From Winogradskyella ouciana (GTDB lineage: Bacteria > Bacteroidota > Bacteroidia > Flavobacteriales > Flavobacteriaceae), in NCBI RefSeq assembly GCF_009709615.1, contig NZ_WJYA01000005.1, positions 124,001 through 188,000 on the forward strand: DNA of 64,000 nucleotides. Direction: 5' to 3'. Positions within the stretch are counted from its first letter, which is position 1; each line of letters begins with the position of its first letter. Position numbers and translations under genes: made by a program. Below the pieces are notes generated by a model. That model was not told the origin of the DNA. It did not search any database and saw only the letters and a program-made list of their open reading frames with translations. Shown piece after piece: positions 1 to 9,158 of the stretch.

Positions 1-973
1 ACACATTTCTGTTCATTAGTTGCTCGCCAAACGCTCTAAGCAGTTGCTTTTTGTCTTCTGATATGTTCAATGTTTTTAAGATTTCAAAAGCTTTGTTTGT
101 ATAACCTTTTACGGCAAGTTGCGTAGCTTCGGCTGCACCAGAAGTTTTAAATACCGTTTTAACCTGCTTCACTTTGGCGTCGTTAGAAAGGGTATCACTA
201 TTCATAAATTCTATTAGGTTCACTTTCTCCGTTTCAGTGCCAAGCTCTAATGTTTTTAGATAGAGGTATGTTTTTTTATTTTCTAAAATATCGCCACCAA
301 CTTGTTTCCCAAACGTTTCAGGATTACCAAAAGCATCTAAATAATCATCTTGCAGTTGAAAGGCGATGCCTAAATAACGCCCAAAATCATATATGGCATC
401 CTGATTTTCATTTGAAGCTTCGGCCACAATTGCACCCATTTTCATAGCAGCTCCTACCAAAACAGCTGTTTTATACTCAATCATTTTCAGATATTCTGGT
501 ATGGCGACATCATTTCGGGTTTCAAAATCAATATCGTATTGTTGGCCTTCACAAACTTCCAATGCTGTTTTACTGAATAATTTTGCTAAAGCCTGGAATG
601 TTTTTGGTTCATAATTCTCAAACAGCTGATAGGCCAAAATCAACATCGCATCACCAGACAGAATACCTGTGTTTAAGTCCCATTTTTCATGAACGGTTTC
701 TTTTCCTCTTCGCAAAGGTGCATCGTCCATAATATCATCGTGTACCAATGAAAAATTATGGAAGACCTCAACAGAAAGTGCCGCATCCATAGCTTCATTA
801 ATATTACTACCAAAAACTTCTGCAGTCATTAAGGTTAAAACTGGTCTTAGCCTTTTGCCGCCTAATTTTAAGATATAGTTAATAGGCTGGTATAGGTTAT
901 TTGGCTCTTTATCTGTGGTAAAACCTTCCATATAAGTTATGAAAGACTTCTGATACTGTTCTATATGTTGCAT
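1..973 (-). CDS. Polyprenyl (farnesyl/geranylgeranyl-type) diphosphate synthase, 3' end cut by window edge
   Basis: This enzyme condenses isopentenyl diphosphate with allylic diphosphates to make isoprenoid precursors for quinones, carotenoids and lipid carriers. About 324 codons are visible, so only the last residue or so is missing. The first aspartate-rich motif DDIMD is at residues 79-83, followed by the RRGK stretch, and the second motif QDDYLD is near residue 209-213. The GGKRLRP substrate-binding stretch is near residue 38-44. The ATG at 973 follows a TATTTTTG element by only four bases. The gene is divergent from the TetR/efflux operon. Chain length of the product cannot be read reliably from the sequence. 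Confidence 0.93.
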   Translation of the reverse strand, partial: MQHIEQYQKSFITYMEGFTTDKEPNNLYQPINYILKLGGKRLRPVLTLMTAEVFGSNINEAMDAALSVEVFHNFSLVHDDIMDDAPLRRGKETVHEKWDLNTGILSGDAMLILAYQLFENYEPKTFQALAKLFSKTALEVCEGQQYDIDFETRNDVAIPEYLKMIEYKTAVLVGAAMKMGAIVAEASNENQDAIYDFGRYLGIAFQLQDDYLDAFGNPETFGKQVGGDILENKKTYLYLKTLELGTETEKVNLIEFMNSDTLSNDAKVKQVKTVFKTSGAAEATQLAVKGYTNKAFEILKTLNISEDKKQLLRAFGEQLMNRNV

Positions 974-977
974 GGAA

Positions 978-985
978 CAAAAATA
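978..985 (-). promoter_or_regulatory. -7 promoter element (TATTTTTG) for the polyprenyl synthase
   Basis: It reads TATTTTTG on the minus strand and matches the Bacteroidetes TAnnTTTG consensus exactly. Only four bases separate it from the ATG at 973, which predicts a transcript starting at or next to the start codon. Confidence 0.55.
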
Positions 986-1052
986 ATGCTTTCAACATAT
1001 TTTAAACTAATGATACCAATGTTAAATAATTATTAAAACTATGGAAACTATT

Positions 1053-1083
1053 TTTGTTTTTAAAGTTTCCTATCGTACTTTTG
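1053..1083 (+). promoter_or_regulatory. Promoter of the TetR/RND efflux operon
   Basis: A TTTG at 1053-1056 is followed after exactly 19 bases by TACTTTTG at 1076-1083. This is the full Bacteroidetes sigma-ABfr pattern TTTG-N19-TAnnTTTG. The ATG at 1093 lies nine bases downstream, so the 5' leader is very short. An alternative in-frame ATG at 1054 would lie inside the -33 element and is rejected. Confidence 0.7.
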
Positions 1084-1092
1084 CGCCTGATT

Positions 1093-1698
1093 ATGAGAGA
1101 AAAAATAATAGACAAATCACAAGAACTCTTCTTAAACTTCGGTTTTAAGAGTGTGACAATGGATGATATAGCCAGTGAAATGGGTATTTCAAAAAAAACT
1201 ATATATGTCCATTTTCCTAATAAAACAAAGCTTGTTGAAGCAACAACATTGCACATGTTCGAAACCATATCTTATGGTATAGACTGTATTTGTGCGTTAG
1301 AAAAAAATCCCATTGAAGAAATTTTTGACATTAAGCAGTTTGTGATGGAACATTTAAAGAATGAAAAATCCTCTCCGCAATATCAGCTTCAAAAATATTA
1401 CCCTAAAATTTTTGCTGCGCTAAAATCCAAGCAATTTGAAGTGATGCAAGAATGTGTTACTGATAATTTAAAGCGCGGACTAGAACAAGGTTTATATAGA
1501 GACACTATAAATATTGATTTTATATCTAGAATCTACTTTAATGGTATGGTGACTTTAAAAGACCAAGAATTGTTTCCGCTTAAAACATTTTCAATGAACA
1601 CCTTAATGGAATATTATTTAGAATACCATTTACGAGGTATTTGTACAACAAAAGGGGTTAAAATTCTTAACCAATTTATATCAAAAAATCAATCATAA
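1093..1698 (+). CDS. TetR/AcrR-family transcriptional regulator of the efflux operon
   Basis: This is a 201-residue one-component repressor-type regulator. The N-terminal helix-turn-helix is visible at about residues 17-47, with the typical run GFKSVTMDDIASEMGISKKT followed by IYVHFPNKTKL. The remaining 150 residues form the variable ligand-binding and dimerisation part. The gene is first in an operon with an outer-membrane channel, a membrane fusion protein and an RND pump, with a 5-base gap to the next gene, so it most likely controls that pump. The ligand is unknown. The start is set by the promoter at 1053-1083. Confidence 0.9.
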   Translation: MREKIIDKSQELFLNFGFKSVTMDDIASEMGISKKTIYVHFPNKTKLVEATTLHMFETISYGIDCICALEKNPIEEIFDIKQFVMEHLKNEKSSPQYQLQKYYPKIFAALKSKQFEVMQECVTDNLKRGLEQGLYRDTINIDFISRIYFNGMVTLKDQELFPLKTFSMNTLMEYYLEYHLRGICTTKGVKILNQFISKNQS

Positions 1699-1703
1699 CA
1701 TCA

Positions 1704-3047
1704 ATGAAAAAACTTTCAACCCTTCTTTTTCTAATGTGCTTCAGTGTTGTCTTTTCCCAAGACACACCTACAAGTTTTACCTTGCAAGAAGCCATAGACT
1801 ACGCATTAGAAAATAATAGACAGGCAAAGAATGCGGCTAGAGATATTGAAGCAGCAAAACAACAAAAATGGGAAACAACTGCCACAGGTTTACCACAACT
1901 AGACGCAAATATTAACTATCAAAATAATTTAAAGCAGCAAGTCTCGTTAGTTCCAGCAGAATTTTTTGGAGGGCAACCTGGTGAGTTTGCAGAAGTTATT
2001 TTTGGCACTAAGCAAAACGTTAACGCAACGGCTACCTTAAATCAATTATTGTTTGATGGGTCTTATTTAGTCGGTCTTCAATCTGCAAAAGTGTTTTTGG
2101 AAATTTCTGAAAATGCCAAAACTAAAACTGACCTTGAGGTACGGGAGGCAGTAATCAATGCTTATGGAAACGTTTTATTATCTGAGGAAAGTGTAAAAAT
2201 TCTAGAAAGTAATGTGGCTGTGCTTCAAAAAAACTTAAACGAAACCACCAAAATCTATGAAAATGGTTTAGAAGAGCAAGAAAGTGTAGAGCAGTTACAA
2301 ATCACATTGTCTAACCTTAAAAGCAACCTGAATAATGCCAATCGTTTAAAAAGCATTGCTTATCAATTATTCAACATAACCTTAGGTATTGATTATAACA
2401 CCAATACCACGCTTACAGATACACTTGAAAACCTCACTTTAGAAAATATTTCTTTAGAGATCCTAAGTCAAGAGCTTGATGTTACTTCAACCATAGACTA
2501 TCGTATTGCGGCAAATGACAGAAAATCAAAAGAACTACTATTAAAATTAGAAAAATCCAAAGCACTACCTCAGCTAAGTGCCTATTTAAATGGTGGATAT
2601 CTTGGTTTTAGCAATGAATTCACCTTTTTTGATAATGACCAGAATTGGGCTGGTTTTTCAAGTTTTGGTCTTAATCTCAACATTCCTATTTTCAGCTCGG
2701 GAAAACGAATTGCAGCAACCCAACGCGCTAAGATTAACTTAGAAAAGTCTAAAGACGACCTAACGGAAACCGAGCAACGTCTATACCTTCAAATTGAAAC
2801 GGCTAAAAGCAACTACAAATTTGCTATAGAAGACTATGATAACAAAAAACAAAACTTAGCTCTTGCAGAACGTATAGAGCAAAAAAATCAGACCAAATTT
2901 TTTGAAGGTATTGGCTCAAGCTTTGAACTCAGACAAGCACAGACACAATTATATACTGCTCAGCAAGAACTGCTTCAAACCATGTTAGATGTTATTAATG
3001 CAAAAGCAGAGTTAGAAACCATATTAAACACACCAATCAACAATTAA
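1704..3047 (+). CDS. TolC-family outer membrane efflux protein
   Basis: This 447-residue protein is the outer-membrane exit duct of a tripartite efflux system. An N-terminal signal peptide is visible (residues 1 to about 18, ending VFSQ). Two long alpha-helical repeat halves follow, typical of the OEP family (for example the run around LQEAIDYALENN near the N-terminus, repeated after the middle of the protein). It sits between the TetR regulator and the membrane fusion protein, with gaps of 5 and 12 bases, so all are co-transcribed. Confidence 0.92.
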   Translation: MKKLSTLLFLMCFSVVFSQDTPTSFTLQEAIDYALENNRQAKNAARDIEAAKQQKWETTATGLPQLDANINYQNNLKQQVSLVPAEFFGGQPGEFAEVIFGTKQNVNATATLNQLLFDGSYLVGLQSAKVFLEISENAKTKTDLEVREAVINAYGNVLLSEESVKILESNVAVLQKNLNETTKIYENGLEEQESVEQLQITLSNLKSNLNNANRLKSIAYQLFNITLGIDYNTNTTLTDTLENLTLENISLEILSQELDVTSTIDYRIAANDRKSKELLLKLEKSKALPQLSAYLNGGYLGFSNEFTFFDNDQNWAGFSSFGLNLNIPIFSSGKRIAATQRAKINLEKSKDDLTETEQRLYLQIETAKSNYKFAIEDYDNKKQNLALAERIEQKNQTKFFEGIGSSFELRQAQTQLYTAQQELLQTMLDVINAKAELETILNTPINN

Positions 3048-3059
3048 AATTCAATTATA

Positions 3060-4250
3060 ATGAAACATATATATCAATTAGTCCTAGTATCTCTTATAAT
3101 TGTTTCCTGCTCAGGCGACAAAAAGAATTCTGTAGAAAGTGTTCTTGAAAACGGAGACCTTAAAACACTTCGTGAAAAAAGAGGGGCTCTTGTAAACGAG
3201 CAACAAGCACTCAATGACCAAATAAAACTTTTGGATGCCAAAATAAAAACGATGGACACGACCAAGAATGTACCATTAATAACCACGTTTAAAGCCAATC
3301 CAGAAGTCTTCAATCACGTTTTAGAACTTCAAGGAAACGTAACTACGAAAGATCTTTTAACCATAACACCCGAATACAATGGTATTTTGACTAATGTTTA
3401 CGTCAGAGAAGGTCAAAAAGTTAGAAAGGGTCAACTTTTGGCAAAAGTAGATGATGGTGGTTTAAGCCAGCAAGTAGCTCAACTACAGATTCAGGCAGAA
3501 TTGGCTAGGACCACTTTTGAACGTCAGAAACGTCTTTGGGATCAAAATATAGGAAGTGAAATTCAATATTTACAGGCTAAATCTGCATACGAATCACAAC
3601 AAGAAGCCGTCAACCAATTAAATAGACAAATAGCAAAAACAACGGTTAGAGCACCATTTTCTGGCACCATTGATGATGTTATTACAGAACAAGGAAGTGT
3701 GGTCGCTGCTGGGCAGACACCATTAATGCGTATTGTCAATCTAGACAATATGTTCATAGAGACCGAAGTACCAGAGCGCTACGTAGCTGACGTCACTGTG
3801 GGAAAAAGTGTGAAAGTAGATTTGCCAATACTAGGAAAAACTATAGACACTGAGGTTCGCCAAGTGAGCGATTTTATAAATCCTGCAAATAGAACTTTTA
3901 CTGCGGAAATTCCGATTCCAAACAAAAACAATACAGTAAAACCAAACCTTACCGCACGTTTAAAAATCAATGATTACACCAATGAAAACGCACTATTAAT
4001 TCCTCAAAGTGTGATTTCAGAAAATGCTGAAGGCGAACAGTATGTGTATGTCGTTAACAATAAAGGCTCTGATGGCATTGGCAAAGCTAAACGTGTCATT
4101 GTTGAAACTGGTCGCCAGCAAGGTGATGTCATAGAAATATTGAGCGGACTTGAGGAAGGTGCAGAAATTATTAGTGAAGGAGCCCGTAGTGTACGCGACG
4201 GACAATCTGTAGAAGTGATAACTTATAATGGAATCGAAGATGAAAACTAA
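3060..4250 (+). CDS. RND efflux periplasmic adaptor (membrane fusion) lipoprotein
   Basis: This 396-residue HlyD/AcrA-type adaptor bridges the inner-membrane pump and the outer-membrane channel. The N-terminus carries a lipoprotein signal with the lipobox cysteine at residue 17 (LIIVSC). A predicted coiled coil near residues 35-65 is followed by the lipoyl/barrel-sandwich segment (YVREGQKVRKGQLLAKVD), a helical hairpin, and the second lipoyl half (VRAPFSGTID). A beta-barrel and membrane-proximal domain complete the protein. Its end overlaps the start of the pump gene, indicating translational coupling. Confidence 0.92.
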   Translation: MKHIYQLVLVSLIIVSCSGDKKNSVESVLENGDLKTLREKRGALVNEQQALNDQIKLLDAKIKTMDTTKNVPLITTFKANPEVFNHVLELQGNVTTKDLLTITPEYNGILTNVYVREGQKVRKGQLLAKVDDGGLSQQVAQLQIQAELARTTFERQKRLWDQNIGSEIQYLQAKSAYESQQEAVNQLNRQIAKTTVRAPFSGTIDDVITEQGSVVAAGQTPLMRIVNLDNMFIETEVPERYVADVTVGKSVKVDLPILGKTIDTEVRQVSDFINPANRTFTAEIPIPNKNNTVKPNLTARLKINDYTNENALLIPQSVISENAEGEQYVYVVNNKGSDGIGKAKRVIVETGRQQGDVIEILSGLEEGAEIISEGARSVRDGQSVEVITYNGIEDEN

Positions 4251-7200
4251 AAAAAACACAGAAAAAGAATTTGGTCTTTCCTCGTGGGCAATTAATAATA
4301 AAACCACGATGTATGTACTTATTGCTGTGTTCTTCTTTCTGGGAATTTCAGCATTCTTTAGTATGCCAAGGGAAAATTTCCCAGAGGTTAACGAAACCAA
4401 GATTTATGTCAGCACGGTTTACCCAGGAAATACTGCTGAGGATATCGAAAAGCTCGTTACAGACCCTTTGGAAGACCAACTCAAAACGGTAAGTAATGTG
4501 GTTGAAATCACTTCAACATCACAAGAAGATTATTCTATCGTTATTGTAGAATTTGATGAAAACATAACTGTAGAGCAAGCCAAGCAAAAAGTAAAAGATG
4601 AAATTGATTCTGAAACTTCTGGTGAAGACTGGCCAACCTTCAATGGTGCAAAAGTAGAACCAGATGTATTTGAATTGAGCCTCTCTGAAGAAATGCCTAT
4701 CCTAAATATTAATGTTTCGGGAGATTATCCAGTTGAAAAACTAAAGGACTACGCAGAATATCTTCAAGATGAAATAGAAGACCTATCTGAGATAAAGAAA
4801 GCAGACATTCGTGGAGCTCAAGACAAAGAAGTTGAAGTTGAAGTAGATATCTATAAAATGATGGCTGCGAAGGTCAATTTCAATGACATTTTAGGTGCCA
4901 TCAGTCAAGGAAATTTAACACAATCTGCTGGTAACATTAAAGCTAGCGGACAAAGAAGAACCATAAGGGTTATTGGCGAAATTGAAGAGCCATCAGAACT
5001 TGAAAATTTCGTAGTAAAATCTGAAAATGGTAATGCTATTTATTTGAAAGACGTTGCCGAAGTGTCTTTTCATGAGGAAGACAAAACCACCTTTGCGAGA
5101 AAGTCTGGTAAGCCAGTTGTTATGCTCGACGTTAAAAAACGAGCCGGTAAAAATATGGTTGCTGCTGCAGAGCAAATTCAAGTTATTGTTCAAGATGCCA
5201 TTGACAATGTATTTCCACAGGATTTGGAAGTTTCCATAACCAACGATCAATCTTCCGTAACTATTGGACAGGTTGACGATTTAGTAAATAACATCATATT
5301 TGGTGTTATCCTCGTCGTTACCGTTTTAATGTTCTTCCTTGGATTTAAAAACGCACTTTTTGTTGGTTTCGCTATCCCAATGTCCATGTTCATGTCACTG
5401 ATGCTATTGAACATTATCGGCTATAGTTTAAATACCATGGTGCTTTTCGGATTGATTATGGGTCTGGGAATGCTGGTTGATAATGGAATTGTAGTCGTTG
5501 AAAATGTGTATCGATTGATGGAAGATGAGGGCATGAAAAGAATTGATGCTGCCAAAAAAGGTATTGGAGAAATTGCATTTCCTATCATTATTTCAACTAT
5601 GACAACTGTTGCCGCCTTTGTGCCATTAGCATTTTGGCCAGGTATAATGGGAGAGTTTATGAAGATTTTACCGATTACACTATCGGTAGTATTAGGATCT
5701 TCGCTATTCGTTGCTATTTTCTTTAATTCGGTTTTAGTATCTCGATTCATGAAGATTGAAGATAAAGAAATGCCTCTGAATCAAATTATAAGAACCACTG
5801 CTATTGTTGCAGGTATTGGTTTGCTTATTCTCATTTTTGGTGGTCCATATCGTGGATTGGGTTCTCTAATGATTTTTACAGCGATTATGCTTTGGGCATA
5901 CCGTTTTTTCATCAGAAAATGGGCTAACAATTTTCAGAATAAGTCTTTGGTAAAACTAGAGAACTGGTACGAGAAAATGCTAACTAGAGCACTTTCTAAA
6001 AAGCGTCCTTACTTACTAACTGGTGGAACATTTTTATTGTTAATTGTCGCTTTTATGTCATTTGGAGTCTCTGTCGACCAGCAACGAACAAAAATTGAGT
6101 TTTTCCCTGATAACAAACCTAACCAAATCATTGTTTATATAGAATATCCTGAAGGTACTGCAATTGAGAAAACCAATGCCATCACAAAACAGATTGAAGA
6201 ACGTGTTTACGATGTCATCAACCAAAATCAGTATATAGATGATGGCAGAAACTTTTTAGTAGAAAGTGCTGTATCACAAGTTGGAGAAGGTGCTGGGAAT
6301 CCACAAACTGATGGTGGTTCCGCAGCAGAAATGCCTCACAAAGCAAAAATTACAGCATCCATGCGCGAATATAAATTCCGTAGAGGTGAAGACAGTGAGT
6401 TATTGAGACAAAAGGTACAGGAAGCTCTCGTGGGAATATATCCTGGGGTTTTAATCTCAGTTGAAAAAGATGCAAACGGACCACCTGCTGGAGCGCCTAT
6501 TAATATTGAGTTAGAAGGCAAGGATTATAACGAGCTTATTGCTACTGCTGAGCAGATGCGAAATTTCATCAATTCAAGAAATATTGCTGGAATCGATGAA
6601 CTTAAAATTGATGTCAACAAAGATAAACCAACGATGCAAGTTGAAATCGACCGTGAAAAAGCCGGTGAATTGGGTGTTTCTGCTAAACAAATTGGTGACC
6701 AGTTGCGTAATTCCATATTTGGATCAAAAGCTGGAATTTACAAGGAAGATGGCGATGATTTTGATATTTATGTTCGATTTGATGAAGACCTTAGGTATAA
6801 CACGAGCGCTCTATTCAACCAAAATATCATCTTTAGGGATAACACAGGTCAGATAAAGGAAATTCCATTATCTGCGGTCGCAAGTCAGAAAAACAATTCA
6901 GGATTTAGTGCTATTAAGCATAAGGATACTAAGCGTGTTGTAACTGTCTATTCAGCGTTGGCTCCAGGCTATACAGATGCAGGTGCGATTGTAACCCAAA
7001 TTCAAAATGAAATGAGAAGTTTTGAAGGATTACCATCTGATATCAAGATTGATTATACAGGACAGATTGAAGAACAGAATAAACAAATGGCATTCTTAAT
7101 GGGAGCTTTCTTTACAGGATTGGGCTTAATATTCTTTATCTTGATATTTCAATTTAATTCCATCTCTAAGCCTACGATAATCATGTTAGCCATATTATTG

Positions 7201-7773
7201 AGCTTGATTGGTGTATTTGGTGGTATCGTAATTACAGGCAGTGCTTTTGTAATTATGATGACCATGGTAGGTATTATTTCTCTTGCAGGAATCGTAGTTA
7301 ACAATGGTGTTGTGCTCTTGGATTACGCGCAATTACTTATAGATAGAAAGAAAAACGAACTAGATTTAGAAGACGATGAATACCTATCAACTGATGACCT
7401 CTTTGATTGCATTGTAAGAGCAGGAAAAGCACGTCTAAGACCAGTATTGCTAACTGCTATTACTACAATTTTAGGATTGATTCCGTTAGCGATTGGATTA
7501 AACATTAATTTCTTCACCTTATTCTCAGAGTTTAACCCAAATATTTATATGGGAGGTGACAACGTTGTCTTTTGGGGACCATTGGCATGGACAGTTATTT
7601 ACGGACTACTCATTGCAACGTTCCTAACGTTAATTGTTGTCCCAATTTTATTCTTCCTAAGTATGAAGTTAAAAATGTGGGCAAGACGAAAATTCAGTTC
7701 AGATGTCGCTGCTGAAACAGAGACGTTCGATGATGATCTGACAGAAAATAGAAAGATTGCATTAGACAAATAA
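4228..7773 (+). CDS. RND-family (AcrB/HAE1-like) efflux pump permease
   Basis: This 1181-residue inner-membrane proton-driven pump exports drugs or other amphiphiles through the adaptor and TolC partner encoded upstream. It shows the RND plan: one N-terminal membrane helix, a large periplasmic loop, a block of membrane helices with the GLIMGLGMLVDNGIVVVENV stretch, then a second half with the same arrangement (GIISLAGIVVNNGVVLLDYA). It is about 130 residues longer than typical AcrB, with extra sequence in the mid-protein linker and a charged C-tail. The start overlaps the adaptor gene by 23 bases; an in-frame ATG at 4240 is an equally possible start. The substrate is not inferable. Confidence 0.93.
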   Translation: MESKMKTKKNTEKEFGLSSWAINNKTTMYVLIAVFFFLGISAFFSMPRENFPEVNETKIYVSTVYPGNTAEDIEKLVTDPLEDQLKTVSNVVEITSTSQEDYSIVIVEFDENITVEQAKQKVKDEIDSETSGEDWPTFNGAKVEPDVFELSLSEEMPILNINVSGDYPVEKLKDYAEYLQDEIEDLSEIKKADIRGAQDKEVEVEVDIYKMMAAKVNFNDILGAISQGNLTQSAGNIKASGQRRTIRVIGEIEEPSELENFVVKSENGNAIYLKDVAEVSFHEEDKTTFARKSGKPVVMLDVKKRAGKNMVAAAEQIQVIVQDAIDNVFPQDLEVSITNDQSSVTIGQVDDLVNNIIFGVILVVTVLMFFLGFKNALFVGFAIPMSMFMSLMLLNIIGYSLNTMVLFGLIMGLGMLVDNGIVVVENVYRLMEDEGMKRIDAAKKGIGEIAFPIIISTMTTVAAFVPLAFWPGIMGEFMKILPITLSVVLGSSLFVAIFFNSVLVSRFMKIEDKEMPLNQIIRTTAIVAGIGLLILIFGGPYRGLGSLMIFTAIMLWAYRFFIRKWANNFQNKSLVKLENWYEKMLTRALSKKRPYLLTGGTFLLLIVAFMSFGVSVDQQRTKIEFFPDNKPNQIIVYIEYPEGTAIEKTNAITKQIEERVYDVINQNQYIDDGRNFLVESAVSQVGEGAGNPQTDGGSAAEMPHKAKITASMREYKFRRGEDSELLRQKVQEALVGIYPGVLISVEKDANGPPAGAPINIELEGKDYNELIATAEQMRNFINSRNIAGIDELKIDVNKDKPTMQVEIDREKAGELGVSAKQIGDQLRNSIFGSKAGIYKEDGDDFDIYVRFDEDLRYNTSALFNQNIIFRDNTGQIKEIPLSAVASQKNNSGFSAIKHKDTKRVVTVYSALAPGYTDAGAIVTQIQNEMRSFEGLPSDIKIDYTGQIEEQNKQMAFLMGAFFTGLGLIFFILIFQFNSISKPTIIMLAILLSLIGVFGGIVITGSAFVIMMTMVGIISLAGIVVNNGVVLLDYAQLLIDRKKNELDLEDDEYLSTDDLFDCIVRAGKARLRPVLLTAITTILGLIPLAIGLNINFFTLFSEFNPNIYMGGDNVVFWGPLAWTVIYGLLIATFLTLIVVPILFFLSMKLKMWARRKFSSDVAAETETFDDDLTENRKIALDK

Positions 7774-7782
7774 AAGTCATAA

Positions 7783-7815
7783 AAAAAGCCTCAACTATTT
7801 AAGTTGAGGCTTTTT
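7783..7815. terminator. Bidirectional terminator between RND operon and SusD gene
   Basis: A perfect 9-bp stem GCCTCAACT/AGTTGAGGC with a 5-base loop is flanked by A-runs on the left and T-runs on the right. It can terminate both convergent transcripts. Confidence 0.88.
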
Positions 7816-7834
7816 AAAATAGACTACTCTAAAA

Positions 7835-9148
7835 TTAATTTAGATTTTCAGTAAATGGCGTTGGGAACGCATTTATAATATTGTCTCCAGATCTGTCTAG
7901 AGGAATATTTGCAGGGTTTAACCTATCTAACCTCCTCAAGTCAATCCATCTATGACCTTCAGCCAATAAAGAATAACGTCTTTGACGTAAAACTTCATCT
8001 AAAAGACTTGTCGCATCAACAGGACCTGCATAATCTGGCAACCCAGCTGCATTTCTAACTCTATTGATAGCTGCTATAGCTTCTGCATCATTGGTTCCAA
8101 TATTAACCTCAGCATAGATTAGAATCAACTCCTCGTTTCTTATTAAATAAACTGGATCAACCTGGCTATCGTATACTGCTATTTGATAGTCAGCAGAAAG
8201 CCCATCAAACATAGTTCCTCCTGGTAATAAAATAGCTTTTTCATCTACGCGAGTATCTCCTGCTTCCGCATCAGCTATCCAAGTTGGGTGTACCATAAAC
8301 TCTTGTCCCGACTGTAACGGCACATGAAACTGAGTATTTAGTATATCATTACCTGTAAGACCAAAAACATGTGCTACGCCGTTGTATAAGTCACCATTGA
8401 TATCGAAGAAAGAATCTCCCAGCAATGATAAGGCTAAACCATTATTACCTTGGTGAAGCGCAGTTCTTGATGCTATGGCTCTATTAAACTCCGCAAAAGA
8501 AGCCGTAGTATCAAAACCATCAAAGCCTGAGCTAAGGTCAAAATCAAAATCTGCAGAAGCGCTCGCTAAATCTGCGTTAGCTTCATTCAGCAACTCCATT
8601 ATACCTGTAAGCGCTTCAGAATAGCCAACATTTGGCCCAAGATTATCTGGGTCAGCAACATCTAAGCGTATGCCATTGTCAAACTGCCTATTAGCCACCA
8701 TAAGTAAAGCATAAGCTTTTAATGTTTTGGCATATCCATAGTAGCTGTTCTTTTCCTCATCTGTAAAACCAGCTGCGGAATTTTCTACTGCTTCAATAAG
8801 TATATTGGCAGACTTTACCACCTTATACCAAGCAGCATATGCTCTAGTGGTTAAAAAGCCATTATTGTCTAAGGGTCCTTTTAACAATTCACCCGTATAA
8901 CGAGGATCTACTCCTGTTAAGTCATAATATTCTCTTCCTAAAATACTTACTGTATCATAGTGGAATGCCAGATCATTTCGCATGACAGCCTCTAATCCAA
9001 CTGCCAATAACCTAACATCTTCTGCTGTAGCGCCTTCTTCAAAACTGCCAACAGTAGGTGCGTTAGGATTTTCTATATCTTCAAGCTCGCAACCCGAAAA
9101 GAGTATCACGGCAAACATAAAGACAAATTTTATTGCTATTTTTTTCAT
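7835..9148 (-). CDS. SusD/RagB-family outer-membrane nutrient-binding lipoprotein
   Basis: This surface lipoprotein works as the lid of a SusC-type TonB transporter and captures a polymer or oligomer. From the ATG at 9148 the protein is 437 residues, starting MKKIAIK with a lipobox ending FSGC (cysteine 20). The C-terminal part carries the family signature around EGHRWIDLRRLDRLN. A longer in-frame start at 9172 would overlap the upstream SusC gene and precede the signal peptide, so it is rejected. The gene follows the SusC gene by 10 bases. No glycoside hydrolase or other enzyme is adjacent, so the substrate cannot be inferred. Confidence 0.93.
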   Translation of the reverse strand: MKKIAIKFVFMFAVILFSGCELEDIENPNAPTVGSFEEGATAEDVRLLAVGLEAVMRNDLAFHYDTVSILGREYYDLTGVDPRYTGELLKGPLDNNGFLTTRAYAAWYKVVKSANILIEAVENSAAGFTDEEKNSYYGYAKTLKAYALLMVANRQFDNGIRLDVADPDNLGPNVGYSEALTGIMELLNEANADLASASADFDFDLSSGFDGFDTTASFAEFNRAIASRTALHQGNNGLALSLLGDSFFDINGDLYNGVAHVFGLTGNDILNTQFHVPLQSGQEFMVHPTWIADAEAGDTRVDEKAILLPGGTMFDGLSADYQIAVYDSQVDPVYLIRNEELILIYAEVNIGTNDAEAIAAINRVRNAAGLPDYAGPVDATSLLDEVLRQRRYSLLAEGHRWIDLRRLDRLNPANIPLDRSGDNIINAFPTPFTENLN

Positions 9149-9158
9149 AATTTTTTTT

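Noticed and set aside
1054..1092. Upstream in-frame start for the TetR gene
   Set aside because: It lies within a perfect TTTG-N19-TAnnTTTG promoter and adds a hydrophobic leader not seen in TetR proteins.
5421..5750. Reverse-strand ORF of 109 codons inside the RND pump gene
   Set aside because: It is a shadow of the membrane-helix coding region; the composition mirrors the sense frame.
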